DNA of 64,000 nucleotides, taken from the NCBI GenBank assembly GCA_030704615.1, contig CM060731.1:28892001-28956000 (forward strand), read 5' to 3'. Shown one piece after another: positions 11,474 through 22,608 of the stretch; the first letter of the stretch is position 1; the number at the start of each line of letters is the position of its first letter. The notes beneath the pieces were generated by a model. It was not told where the DNA came from, made no database searches, and saw only the letters and a list, made by a program, of their open reading frames with translations. Made by a program: the position numbers and the translations under genes. This stretch comes from Takakia lepidozioides. Its lineage: Eukaryota; Streptophyta; Takakiopsida; Takakiales; Takakiaceae.

Positions 11474-13460
11474 GTACTGGCGGCCCTACCCACCACCATT
11501 TGGTGACAGTGGGTCCAAAGACAACCCTGCTCATTGCGCTTATGCAACAATAAACAATGATGGTGATTATCATAGTTGCGAAAACCATGACTGAGAAAAC
11601 TCAACAACAAGGCATCTTCATCACCTAGCCCTGCAATGATGGGCCCAAGAAGGATCAAAACACCAATGAATGAATGTAGAGGGAAGATTGGGATCAGATG
11701 GGTCATGAGTGAAGATCACTAACAAAGTTTTGCCCCATTTGGAATCAATAGACCACTGACTACCTGTAAAGCTCCAAACATGTAGCCCAAAAGCCCACCC
11801 TCTCGGTACTACTAGTAGCAATTCTCTGACAACTCTCTGCTCAGGGAGTCAGGCCAGAGGTTAATTATAGACCACCTGGTTGAAGAGCGCTGTAAAGTTA
11901 CCCACAAAAAGTGTAGGACGGTACCAGGGACTCTCATGATTCACCTAGTAGTACCCACTTCTATCATCTATGCCTTCGAGCTTGAGGAAAAAAGGCTTTA
12001 ATACAGAAGGAACTGCAGGCCATCAATTCTGTGTACTGCCTTCACGATGCAGCGTATTCCAAAACAGTTGGAAGACGGTTTGATCACCAATAGCTTACCT
12101 TGCTCCAACCCCAGTGATGAGCTTCAAGTCTCAACGTCTCAACCCTCTCCAGAGAGGGGCCCTCAATGTCACTTCAAAGCCCTCACCTTCTGTCAGTCGC
12201 CCTGCCATACTTCAATTGCACGGAGCAAGTGTCGGATTCTCTCCAGTGGGAGAGAGTGAAGCCTGAAGGGCAGTAATACTAAGTTAAGTAGAGAGCTCCG
12301 GACAAGGATACCCTCGTGAGTTGCATCTGACAAGAGGATCACAATGAGGCCATCGATCCCCCACCCCCTCTCCTCTCCTATGCTCTTTGCATTCATTCAT
12401 TCATCTCTCTTCATTCGTGCCCTGCAGGACTCTTGCAGCTGACACCAGTTCAGCTTCCGGAAATAGATGCGGATGGATGAAAACTCCGTCATCCGACGGT
12501 TCCATATAATTGCGTCCGACAAAAGGCCAGCGTACCCGGGCTTAATTACGGGTCCCGTTAACGAACCCCGGCAGCGCAGCCACCGCGGACAACCGCAGAA
12601 CCGGGGAACCGGACCGCAGTGCCTGTCAGTCAGTCACTGTCGGAGATGTTACTTTCCGTCTTTTTTCATCCACCGGCTACCGCCGATCGCGGAAGAGTAG
12701 GGGGGGCCCGTAGGCGCGGGACGTATGGTCTTACGGACGCATATACACCGTATTTGTATTCGGTACGCCTTTAATTGTGATTACCGGATGCGGCCTGTAT
12801 TTTAAAAATTCGAAAATGGGTGGACCCACATTCTGATGAGCAAGCTAAGTCGTGGGCCTGTTATGCTCCCATCACCGCCGACATCATTGGGTTTTTTTTT
12901 GTTTTTTGTTTTTTTTGTTTTTTTTTGGTTTTCATTGGGTTCCAAGTTGAGTCCCCTTTGTCAGCGCCACATTTTAGATTCTAGTAATTTGCTAGTCCTA
13001 TCACTTTTTTCTATTTAAAAACAATAAAATAACACAGGGGATAGAGGCAGAGTTTTTTTTTAAATTCGGAAAATAGCACGAGTGGCTACAGAGTTTTGCA
13101 AAAATTAGGCATATATTCTGTTCATCCATTCAAATTAAGACAGAATCATCCACATCCATACTTTCATCCATTCATATCATCCATATTTGGCAAATTCATC
13201 CACAATTTTTTTTTTGGGAGAAATTTGGCGATTTCATCCATGAAAAAACATGGAATTTGCTACGGAATATTCTTTTCTATTTTTTGAGTTCGCCATTTGG
13301 TAGGCCCTGATGGTTTTTTTTTTCTGCTGTTTTAAGAAAAAGGACTGAAGCCCAGAAAATAAATTAATGAAAAAATAACCAGTCTGAGCAGGCCATAAAG
13401 CGTATTAAGGGATACCACCCTCCAAAACCAAAAAACGAAACTATGAAGCAACCAGGACAA
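11474..13460. other. Intergenic, no gene seen
   Basis: Short frames only, none recognisable. 12460-12790 is unusually CpG-rich (ccgcgg, accgcag, accgg motifs) compared with its surroundings and lacks a gene on either side. 12890-12930 is almost pure T interrupted by single G, and 13090-13250 is rich in CATCCA units. Confidence 0.4.
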
Positions 13461-13462
13461 CC

Positions 13463-13625
13463 AAGTTGTAGCCCAGTGGTAATGGACACATGCCACCTCA
13501 GAAGTGGTTGTGGGTTCAATCCACCCTTGGTGTCACAAAGGTGTCCACCTTCCTAGCGGAAAACAGTAATAACCCTTCTGGGTGAAGAGACACCATAATT
13601 TACGCTTCTTTGGGGAGGCGTCAAA
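13463..13625 (+). mobile_element. tRNA-derived SINE, family 1
   Basis: A tRNA-like box A (TAGCCCAGTGGTAATGG, near 13468) and box B (GGGTTCAATCC, near 13513) are spaced as in a polymerase III promoter, followed by a body with GTGTCCACCTTCC and CCTTCTGGGTGAAGAGACACC. The same order of blocks recurs at 60495 (plus) and, reversed, at 24730, 61205-61440 and 62265. No full tRNA cloverleaf can be folded, so this is a retroposon and not a tRNA gene. Confidence 0.65.
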
Positions 13626-13639
13626 TGTTATTAAATATA

Positions 13640-14367
13640 ATATTATGAATCAACCATCCTAGGGAAGGCAAGACAGCTAAGACAAAGAGCAGCGAGTCTA
13701 AAATTCAAGGTGAGTTTTGATCCTAGCCACGCGCTCCTTGCGGTGACGCCAATTAACATCCAGGTCATCAGCTTCTGGAAAAGGACTCCCATTCCTCCAG
13801 GAGATGGTCATGCCAAGAGATCTGAGAATCTGGGATGCGGGTGCAGAGAATGCTGTTCTTGGCCCAGGAGTGGTCAAAGGCTTGAAAAGCTTCATCCTTC
13901 TTTGATCAAAGCACCTGCAAGCGGCTGCCAACAAAGAGATCCAAGCTTTTTCTCCCCTCAGACATCACATCTGAGTACATATTAAACATAATCAATATGA
14001 TGCTGGGGCATTTCCCTTAAAAATTGAGAGCATGTCTGCACTTCCACATATACCATAAAGAATGCGCTTGTTCAGTTCAGAATAGGTTCATTAGGAAAAT
14101 GTTGAGTTTTGATGGTTGCTTTGGACATTTCCCCACATTAGCCCTTCTTTTATATGGTTAATGAGCTCTATGTTCGCCAAATGGTTTGTCAAGGCACATT
14201 AATCCAATTCACATTGCCATCTAACTATATATGCAAAAGATCACCAAGCGTGGATGTCAAATAGCTCAAATTTGAGTTTTGATACATATTTTACTACATT
14301 TTATCATATCTTTTTGCCTGGACGGAGGCTCCCAAGAAAAAATATGAGGAGGGAAAAAAAATACAAC
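13640..14367. other. Intergenic, no gene seen
   Basis: AT-rich spacer between the SINE and the copia element; no reading frame or repeat recognised. Confidence 0.4.
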
Positions 14368-14372
14368 ATAAC

Positions 14373-14743
14373 TGTTGGAAATCAACTCCTGACCAAGTTA
14401 CTACTACCTAGAGTTACTGTGATAACAAGTCAGGCTTCCATAATAGGAGTGCTGACAAGTCACAGTTAACAATAGAGATAAGCCTCGTTTAGCTAAAAGA
14501 TAGCTAAAGTTAGCTTCAGTTATTAGCGACTCAAGTCATTGTACCAAAATAGCAGGTGGAGATAACTTAAGTAAAAACATGGAGTTATGCTATAGTTATC
14601 TCAGCTATTTCTGGATTAGACTTTGAGTATAAATAGGGAGAGCTCGGAGGGTGGACACACAGCTGGTTGTAGTCATATGGTTGGGTGGAGAGTTCTCAGT
14701 AATCAGTTCATATTTTACCTCTATTCTCTGTCGAATTCCAACA
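14373..14743 (+). repeat. 5' LTR of the copia element
   Basis: 371 bp, TG...CA ends. Apart from an 83-bp segment (14614-14696) absent from the 3' LTR, the two LTRs align almost without gaps and with few substitutions, so the insertion is not very old. Confidence 0.95.
14628..14635 (+). promoter_or_regulatory. TATA box of the copia 5' LTR
   Basis: TATAAATA lies in the 83-bp block present only in the 5' LTR, at a position suited to drive the element's RNA from within the LTR. Role inferred from sequence and position. Confidence 0.65.
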
Positions 14744-14755
14744 TGGTATCAGGGC
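14744..14755 (+). other. Copia primer-binding site (initiator tRNA-Met)
   Basis: TGGTATCAGGGC directly follows the 5' LTR. It matches the usual plant copia site TGGTATCAGAGC, complementary to the 3' end of initiator tRNA-Met, except at one base. Confidence 0.9.
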
Positions 14756-14807
14756 AAGATTCTATCTGAGAGATAGAAGGAGATGAGTATTTGATTTACA
14801 ACCAATA

Positions 14808-14910
14808 GGCTTGAGTGCTTGGGGTTAGATCTGAAAGCTTGAATGCTTGGAGTTGAGTGCTTGGTGTCAGATCTGAAAGCTTGAGTGCTTGGAGTTAGAT
14901 CTAAAAGTTT
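14808..14910 (+). repeat. Short tandem repeats in the copia leader
   Basis: About four imperfect copies of a 20-35 bp unit containing GCTTGAGTGCTTGGAGTTAG and ATCTGAAA lie between the primer site and the gag start. They are untranslated leader repeats of unknown role. Confidence 0.7.
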
Positions 14911-14949
14911 GAGGGTGTTTTATAGTTGGCAAAACATCAAACCAGTATC

Positions 14950-16330
14950 ATGACACACTCTGCTAATCATACCCGAGTGAAGAAGTTAGATGGTCACAAT
15001 TTTCATGCATAGAAGATTAAGATGGAGTTCCACTACAACAGATCGCGGTATTTATCACTGTATATATGACTATTCTGCAGTCATAAACGGTATATATGAC
15101 TTCTATGACTGTAAGTCGTGCAAACCAAGTGAATACAATGAGTATAGGATGGTACGGTCCAGATGACTACAGTCAGATGAACCAAGTGATATCTCTCACT
15201 GCAGTCATATATATCATACTGCAGTCGCCGCTGTCGCGCCACGAGGTGAGGCGCAATTGATTAATTTTTTTTAAATAAAAATAAAAATAAAAATGTCAGA
15301 CGCCACGTCGCTCCGCGTTGCACCACGTGGCATAATGCAATTTTATAATAATAATAATAAACTATATGACAGCCTATCTAGTGTGTCACGTGCTATCCTT
15401 AGCTCGCCTATTAACCCTAGGGCCATCATATCCATTTGATTGTACTTAGAGGAGTTTGAACCTACAACCTGTTTGCTATAAGATTTATAGTTCACTACCT
15501 GCTAACCAATACACCCATTGTTCATTCATGTGATCATATGGTGTTTTAATTGTATTATACACACCAAATTACAAAATCCCCAATAGTCATCATGACTATG
15601 TAACCTCGTCTATGTGCACTATAGTCATGGAAATGACTATGAGTGGTGAGCTAAATCTGGTCAATTGTCGTTGACCAGCCTTCCGCCTATTCCGGAGCCA
15701 TGTAGTCATACAGACGACTACTTAGATAGTCGTTCATATGACTATAGTCATACGAACGACTACGGGAGGTCAATTTCATATAGAAAACATGATGCATTCG
15801 TCAAAGTCAAGAAAACCATGACTACCGCGGGTTGGCAGTCATAACTACCGCAATCTGTTATAGTGTTCATTCTTCATGAGAAAGATCTGTGGGAGATCAC
15901 ATCAGGAGAAGCGGTTGCACCAGTTCAACTGCAGCCTGAAGATGGAAAGATCATAGCCGCAGGGTTGACTCCTGAGCAACAATTTTTAACGAAGAAAGAT
16001 AAGTTGGCTCGAGGAACCATGTTGTTGAATGTAGCAGATTCAATACTTCATCATGTTGCACATGCTAAAACTGCTAGAAAAGCATGGTTCAATCTATGTA
16101 TCAGTTTTGGAAGAAAACACGTCGTCAATCGGCTCTATCTTAACCAAAAATTGTAAGATGGAGGAAGGAAGTTAAATTCAAGAAGAAGAAACACAAAGTT
16201 TGTTTCTTTTATGGCATAAGAGGTCATTATGCACGTGAATGCTTCAAGAAAAAGCTAGACGATGAGAAGAAGGAAAAGTTACAGAGTGAAGTTTTATCGG
16301 CAATTATGGCTGACAGAACTAAACTTTTTT
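14950..16330 (+). pseudogene. Copia gag, split by a MITE
   Basis: Gag starts at ATG 14950 and is cut at 15030 by the CACTA-type MITE; the same frame resumes at 15869 with ILHEKDLWEITSG, a typical copia gag segment. A TAG replaces a Trp codon at 15009-15011, and the frame is lost after 16156. Near 16200-16250 the nucleocapsid zinc knuckle is present as CFFYGIRGHYAREC, in which the second Cys of the CxxC..H..C pattern is Tyr, so it could not bind zinc normally. Confidence 0.85.
15031..15865. mobile_element. CACTA-type MITE nested in copia gag
   Basis: The 835-bp element begins CACTACAACAGATCGCGGTA and ends with the near-perfect inverse of that (terminus ...TACCGCAATCTGTTATAGTG). A 3-bp target duplication TTC flanks it (15028-15030 and 15866-15868). 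CACTA ends plus a 3-bp duplication identify the CACTA/EnSpm superfamily. Subterminal regions hold many ATGACTAC / GTAGTCAT / AGTCATA units on both strands, like the transposase-binding repeats of this group. There is no transposase. It is younger than the copia insertion it interrupts. Confidence 0.92.
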
Positions 16331-16359
16331 GTTGTAGCTTTGTCAATCTCTCCTAGTTG

Positions 16360-19300
16360 TAGAGATGTATGGTGAATTATTGATTCAGGAACATCTCAAC
16401 ATATGACGTTCCAAATGGAAGCATTCTCAACCTTCAAAGAACTCTTTGTGGGACACAAGGTGTATCTTGGAGACAACAGTACTACTAGTCTTGATATACA
16501 TGAAAAGGTACTGTCGTGTTTCAATTATTACCTGGAGTGTCATAAGAGATCGGAAATGTTCTCTATGTTCATAGATTGACAACGAACCTATTGTCAGTTA
16601 GTCAGCTAACTGAGCAAGGTCTTATGGTTGAGGATTCTACCAGTCAATGTTGGTTGAACTAAGGTAGTTCAAGATGCAAGATTGTACAAACTGTTGGGGC
16701 TGTCCAGGCGTTACATGTGGATTGCAATGCTACACTCAAGTAGAGTGACCCCGGGCATCAGAGACTTGGACATGTCTCAATCCAAAGTTTGGCATGCACG
16801 TCAGCTAACAATCTGGTTGAAGCATGGATCTTACAGGAGATCAGGTCTTGAGTGTTTTGTGATGGATGTGTGTATGGTAAACACCATCGCAACTCATTTC
16901 CAAAGGATGGAGGTTCTTGAACAAAGAAGGTTCTTCAACCGGTGCATACTGATCTTCGTCTAAATCTCATGAAGATGCAAAGTATTTCTTGACCTTCACT
17001 GATGAGTTTTCTAAGAAAATATTTCTTTACATGATGTAGAATAAGTTTGAAGTTCTTGATAGGTTCAAAGCATTCAAAGCTTTGGTGGAGAATCAAACTG
17101 GAGAAATGATCGGTGTGATGGCGGTGATGAGTACATCTCAAGGAATTTTAATCAATTCTATAAGGAGATTGGTATTGTGAAACAATCAATCACACCATAT
17201 ACGCTAAAGTAGAATGGAGTCGCAGAGAGGAAGAATCGAACACTTATTGAGAGTGTGAGGTGTATGTTGCAACACATGAGGTTGGACCACCGTTTCTGGG
17301 CAGAAGCAGTGGCGACTGCAGCATATCTCCAGAATCGACTTCTTACTAAGGCAATCTCTACAAAGACACCTGAAGAGGTTTGGAAAGGTAGGAAACCTTC
17401 AGTTGATCATTTGCGCGTCTTTGGGTATGTTGCATTTGCCCATGTTTCAAAAGAAGTAAGGAAGAAATTGGATGCAAAAACAATCAAGTGTATCTTCATT
17501 GGTTATTGTGAAGAAACCAAAGGGTATAAGTTGTATAACCCTGAGAGCAAGTATGTGATCATCAGTCGTGATGTGATATTCAATGAGTCCAGGAACTTTC
17601 ATCAGAAAACAGTAGTTCCAAGTTTGGACCATGAAAAAGAGAACTTGGCTCTAACACATGAAGATAAAATGGAAGAGAAGATTGTTGAAGAGATAGTTGA
17701 GGTTCAAATGGAGGAGGTACAATCTACTATGATTGAAAAACCCTCAAAAGTATCTTCTGCCTATTTCATTGACAGTGATGAACCTCAAAGTGTGTCAGAT
17801 GCAATGAGGAGTGGGAACTCTTCACACTGGAAGGAAGCTATGGCATCTGAGTTTAAGTCTCTTCAGGATAATAAGACTTGGAGTCTTGTTCAACTTCCAT
17901 CTGGACGGCAGTCTGTTGGCTGCAAATGGATTTTCAAGGTTAAGTACAATGCAGATGGTTCTGTAGCAAGATACAAAGCGCGGTTGGTTGTAAAGGGGTT
18001 TTCGCAAATTGAAAGTATTGATTACAATGAAACCTTCTCCCCTGTTGCACGGATAGAGTCAATTCGAGTGATTCTAGCGTTTGCAACTGTTGAAAATCTT
18101 GAGGTACATCAGATGGATGTATGTACAGCCTTTCTCAATGGAGATCTTATGGAAGAAATATACATGGACCAGCTGGAGGGATTTGCTGTAAAATGGAAGG
18201 AGAGGGTTTGTAAGCTCCTCAAGTCCTTGTATGGTTTGAAGCAATCCCCTAGGGCATGGAATGCTAAGATTGATGCATATTTCATGGCTGAAGAGTTTGA
18301 GAAGAGCTCTGCTGATTATAGTGTTTATTATAAGAGGGCTCATGGAAACTCTTTTGTGATCATAACATTGTATGTTGATGATCTGATCTTGGTCTCTAAT
18401 GACTTGACTTTGTTGAAACACATACAGAGTGTCAATATCTCAAATGAGATTGAGATAGTGGTTGTGTGATCATAACAAATTGACTTTGTTGAAACAAAGA
18501 CAAAGTGATATCTCAAAGAGGTTTGAGATGGTGGATTTGAAAGAGATCTTGTGATCATGAGTTGATCAGGCTCTGTTGAAAAAAACAAAGATCGATATCT
18601 CAATAAAGCTTGAGATGGTGGATCTGAAAGAGATCCAGTACTGCTTGGGGGTATCGGTAACTCGTGTTCGACAAGACCGAGCGATTTACCTGAACCAACG
18701 TAAGTATCTTGAAGATATCTTAAGGCGCTTTGGTATGGCTGAAAGTATGCCGGTAAATATCCCGTTTGTCCCAAATTGCAAACTCTCAAAGGAGATGAGT
18801 TCTAAGAGTGTTGTAGACTTGGAGACAATGAGAGATGTTCCCTATCAGAGTGCTGTGGGAAGTCTCATGTATGCAATGGTCTGTACTAGGCCAGATATTG
18901 CACAAGCAGTGGGGGTTGTAAGCCAATATGTGGCTAACCCTGGGCATCTCCATTGGGTTGCAGTAAAACGGATTTTCCGTTATCTGAGAGGCACATTGGA
19001 CTATGGTTTGTGCTTGAGAAAGAACAATGATAATGTTCAGTTGGATCAAGTGGGTTCATATGGTATCTCAGATACTGCTTGCAAAAACACAGAGCTATAC
19101 GGCTATTGTGATGCAGATTGGGCTGGTAACATTGATGACCGCCATTCTACATCTGGCTATGTTTTTATGCTAGCAAATGGAGTTGTAAGCTGGAGCAACA
19201 AGAAACAATCTACAATTGCTATGTCCTCGACTGAGGCAAAATATATGGCTGCATCTCAAGCTATAAGGCAAACATTATTGTTATCATCATTTCTATCTAA

Positions 19301-19571
19301 TATTGGTCATCCATAGAGGGATACCATGGTCATATATGATGACATCCAAGGGTGTATTGCTCTCTCAAAGAATCCAATGTTTCATGCTCGCACAAAGCAT
19401 ATTGAGATTTATCATCATTTGGTACGAGAGAAGACTGAAGCTGGAGTTGCCAAGCTTGTATATTGCAACACCAACAACATGGTTGCAGACATACTGACAA
19501 AAGGGCTTAGTGCTGAAAAGCTTGAACGCTTTCGAGGCTTGATGGGAGTAGTTAAGTGCTTAACTTGGTAA
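16360..19571 (+). pseudogene. Copia pol (protease, integrase, RT, RNase H), broken
   Basis: Protease active-site DSGTS is at about 16382, two codons after a TGA in place of a sense codon. Integrase zinc-binding and core follow with several stops up to 17250. The longest open piece, 17255-18469, holds the integrase C-terminal part (FGYVAFAHV, FIGYCEETKGYKLYNPES) and the reverse transcriptase with KARLVVKGFSQ, DVCTAFLNGDL and the catalytic YVDD at about 18371. A tandem triplication breaks the frame after 18420. RNase H resumes at 18600-19315 (CDADWAGN, STEAKYMA) and 19326-19571 (HARTKHIEI, VADILTKGL). Several disruptions, no single open frame. Confidence 0.93.
18350..18640 (+). repeat. Tandem triplication within the copia RT
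   Basis: Three diverged copies of a block of roughly 90-120 bp follow one another. Each begins around GTGATCAT, continues with TTGTTGAAAC and ATATCTCAA, and ends around GAGATTGAGATAGTGG / GAGATGGTGGATTTG / GAGATGGTGGATCTG. They lie directly after the YVDD segment and destroy the reading frame. Confidence 0.8.
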
Positions 19572-19577
19572 CACGTT

Positions 19578-19586
19578 GAGTGGGGG
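19578..19586 (+). other. Copia polypurine tract
   Basis: GAGTGGGGG immediately precedes the 3' LTR, the position of the plus-strand primer in LTR retrotransposons; one T interrupts the purine run. Confidence 0.75.
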
Positions 19587-19874
19587 TGTTGGAAATCAAC
19601 TCCTGACCAAGTTACTACTACCTAGAGTTACTGTGATGACAAGTCAGGCTTCCATAATAGGAGTGCTGACAAGTCACAGTTAACAATAGAGATAAGCCTC
19701 GGTTAGCTAAAAGATAGCTAAAGTTAGCTTCAGTTATTAGTGACTCAAGTCATTGTACCAGAATAGCAGGTGGACATAACTTAAGTAAAAGCATGGAATT
19801 ATGCTATAGTTATCTCAGCTATTTCTGCAGTAATCAGTTCATCTTTTACCTTCATTCTCTGTCGAATTCCAACA
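19587..19874 (+). repeat. 3' LTR of the copia element, internally deleted
   Basis: 288 bp. It runs collinear with the 5' LTR up to CTATTTCTG and then jumps to CAGTAATCAG, missing the 83 bp that hold the TATA box and the downstream leader. The arithmetic is exact: 371 minus 83 is 288. Confidence 0.95.
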
Positions 19875-20589
19875 ATAACAACATGATGCATGAAAAACAA
19901 TCGGATGTAACCTGTGAATGTTGTTTGACGGGGGACATAGCAAGGCCCTCGTCACACGCGGCTAACACGCGGCTAGTCACATAATGGCTCCTCCTTTGTG
20001 AATATTATTTAGTTTTTTTTCTTAAAAATAATTAACCAAATTTTATTGAAAGAGGCAAAATTAAACCCCAAAATAGCCCTTTAGTTTAATTTTCATAGCA
20101 TGGCGTAATATTCTTCCATGGTCATTTTTCATTTTTTTCATTTCCTCATCACTTGTTGTACAATCAAGGAGGTGTTACTTAGGAAAGTACAAGGGAATCA
20201 AACTCATTTTGGCATGACTGATGAGTAGTCTTCTTCTACAAGAAGGAGCCAATGAACTATTTCTATTTCCAAGTTTTTTTGAAACCATGGTGGATGGTTA
20301 ATATTGTCATGCAAGGTGCCTAAGAGCATGCCCAACAGTGCAAAAAAATACTGTCAACTTCAAAATGACGCTTGTTGTTTTTTCAGCTGCCTTCATGCGT
20401 CCCCAATGGCACCACGAGGCTCTTTAATCCCCCGTCCCCGCTTAAACTCATCCTCTCTCCCACGACATCTACTGCTCCCTTGCTGACCCATAAAGTTGCA
20501 CATTATCGTCAGATTCGGTGGGCCAACGGTCAAGTTGTCTGATGGACTAGCCGTCCCTCCGCGCCTTAGCCTTGGGCCTGCGTTGGGAA

Positions 20590-21515
20590 GAGCGTCCATG
20601 GCCGTTTCAACTTCCCAACACCCTATGGCGGCAGTGCCTGTTCTTCCACCTGCACCTTGTAGATCGAGAGGGACGAAGGGCAAGAATTTTAATGCTAATG
20701 AGGAAATACAGGTTTGTAGAAGTTATCTGCACATCACCCAAGATCCTTCTACCGACAACAGGCAGAAGAACCAAGCATTCTGGGAGAGAGTTGGAGCACA
20801 TTATAATGCACACATTCCTCCAGGCTGTAGTGCTTGTCCAGCTAGCCTGTCTCTAGAGACAAAATGAGGTCATATAAAGCACGACGTGTCTAAGTTTGCA
20901 GGTGTTTATCAGCAAGTTCTGAGCGTTCATGAATCAGGTTCTAGTCTAGATGACAACCTTCAGAGAGCTTTCGAGTAGTACCAAGTTAAGAACCTAAAAA
21001 TGTCTGATTTCGTTTATTTGCGTTGCTGGTTTGTTTTGAGGGATGTGTCTCGTTGGGCAGAGGCTAGGACTCAAGATGCCCGGAAGGCTGCATCAGAATC
21101 CTCCCCTGCTGTCAAGCAAAAGCAACAAAACGATCGGCATCAGCAACTGTGGCTGCCCATTTTGATCTCACAAGCGGACAATCAGATTCCCCCCCAAGTG
21201 TGACTAACCTCTCGGACATGGAGGATCCGCTTGTATATTTGTCCAACCTGCCTCCAGCGCACAACAGACCGTAAGGTAGTAGGGCAACAAAGGACCAATT
21301 ACAAATAACTTACTCTCGGGAATGCATCGGGAATGCTCAAGCACAAGCGACAGCTGATATAACAAAAGTCAGTTTACAAAAAACGAAGATAATTGCCGAT
21401 CAGACTGCTTTGCAGTTGTTTTCGATGCCTCTGGAAGCGGCTGAGGGGGAGGATGCCCATGAGTACATCCTGCTGAGGAGGAAGGAGGAGTTGAACTTGT
21501 TGCATTTCAAAGTTG
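20590..21515 (+). pseudogene. Harbinger Myb/SANT-like ORF1
   Basis: The frame starting near 20598 holds a trihelix/SANT-like segment: FNANEEIQVCRSYLHITQD, then NQAFWERVGAHYN, LETK*GHIKHDVSKFAGVYQQV and a region ending near 21510 with DQTALQLFSMPLEAAEGED. ORF1 proteins of this type bind DNA and partner the transposase. A TGA stands at 20865-20867 where homologues have Trp, a TAG near 20975, and there are frame changes further on. Confidence 0.8.
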
Positions 21516-21699
21516 GGTTATGGCATTTGTATGTTATCTGGATCAGATATATGTAGATTTCGGCCGCATATAGGCTTTTGTGTATGAGAGCTTATGTATA
21601 ATTACAACGCCGTTGGAACTTTTATTGAAGTCCATACATGGAATTGCCTTTGATAGCCCAAAGGTGGTCAACCAAGTCATTGCGTAGTTTAAAATGAGT

Positions 21700-22450
21700 C
21701 GATGTACTCTCTATCTCCACTGTCCCTTCCAAAAGTGTTTGAATGTGATACCATGTCTAATTTGTATAGAAGGAGAAGAGGCAATCAGAGGCTCCAAGTT
21801 GAGACCAGCCTCATTCTCAATGACCATGTGATGTAATATCACACAAGCTAGCATGATGTCCGTCATTGTAGATAAATTCCACCGCTTGCAGGGGTTGCAG
21901 ACAAATAGCCCAACGCGACTGTAGAACCTCAAATGTGCGCTCCATATATTTACGTAGTGCCTCTTGCATTTGCGCGAAGTGTTGTCACTTCTCATCCTGA
22001 GGGTCGTCTATCGTTTGCACGAAACATGACCACTTGGGATATATCCCATCGATCAGGAAATAATAGCGATGATATTGTACACCATTAACCACAAACCCAA
22101 GATCATTAGCATCAGCACTTAGCATGTCACGTATCAAAGGAGACCTATCCAGAACATTGATATCATTGTTTGATCCAGGCATGCAAAAGTAGGCATGCCA
22201 TATCCACAATGAAGAGTCTGCAACCGCCTCTAATATGATGCTCATGTGGTCGTCCTTGTCTTGGTATTGTCCCTGCCAGTCCACGAGCAGTCCACCAGGC
22301 ATTTAGCCCACTCCCAATGCATACAATCTAGGGATGCAAACATCCCTAGAAAGCCTCTAGCTGCATTGATCTGCATTTGCTTCACCAAATCGCAGCTACA
22401 TGCGTTGGAATGGAGCAATAGAGTTTCCAGGCTATGGTGGAAGGGAATTA
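21700..22450 (-). pseudogene. Harbinger DDE transposase (DDE_Tnp_4/Plant_tran type)
   Basis: Minus-strand blocks in order: GMFASLDCMHWEW (first catalytic Asp, about 22340), WIWHAYFCMPGSNNDINVLD (second catalytic Asp region, about 22160), YYFLIDGIYPKWSCFVQ, then FAQMQEALRKYMERTFEVLQ and ILACVILHHMVIENE near 21830. These match plant PIF transposases. A frameshift lies between the first two blocks, and stops occur in the C-terminal part, so no active enzyme is made. Confidence 0.85.
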
Positions 22451-22608
22451 GCTGCTACCGATAACCGCACTAGAATGGCGTGCGTCCGTAGGTTGCTGCC
22501 AGGGCAAGTGGCAAGTTGGCTGTTTGTTGGCATTATTGCCTTAGCAAAAGACCCACCCAATTGAAGGTTTTGCGCCTGTTTGGTGAGGCTCTATTAGGCA
22601 TGCCCTAA

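Larger units (their letters stand above)
14373..19874 (+). mobile_element. Ty1/copia LTR retrotransposon, full length but inactive
   Basis: Two LTRs that both start TGTTGGAAATC and end GAATTCCAACA bound an internal region in the order gag, protease, integrase, reverse transcriptase, RNase H. A 5-bp target duplication ATAAC flanks it (14368-14372 and 19875-19879), showing that both ends come from one insertion. The primer site and polypurine tract are in place. Integrase before reverse transcriptase assigns it to copia. Stops, frameshifts, a nested MITE and an RT triplication make it non-functional. Confidence 0.95.
20324..22605. mobile_element. PIF/Harbinger DNA transposon, decayed
   Basis: The 2,282-bp element has imperfect terminal inverted repeats (GAGCATGCCCAACAG on the left; GGGCATGCCTAATAG when the right end is reversed). 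It is flanked by TAA on both sides (20321-20323 and 22606-22608), the trinucleotide target duplication of PIF/Harbinger. It carries the two genes of that superfamily, a Myb/SANT-like ORF1 and a DDE transposase, pointing toward each other, both broken. Confidence 0.9.
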
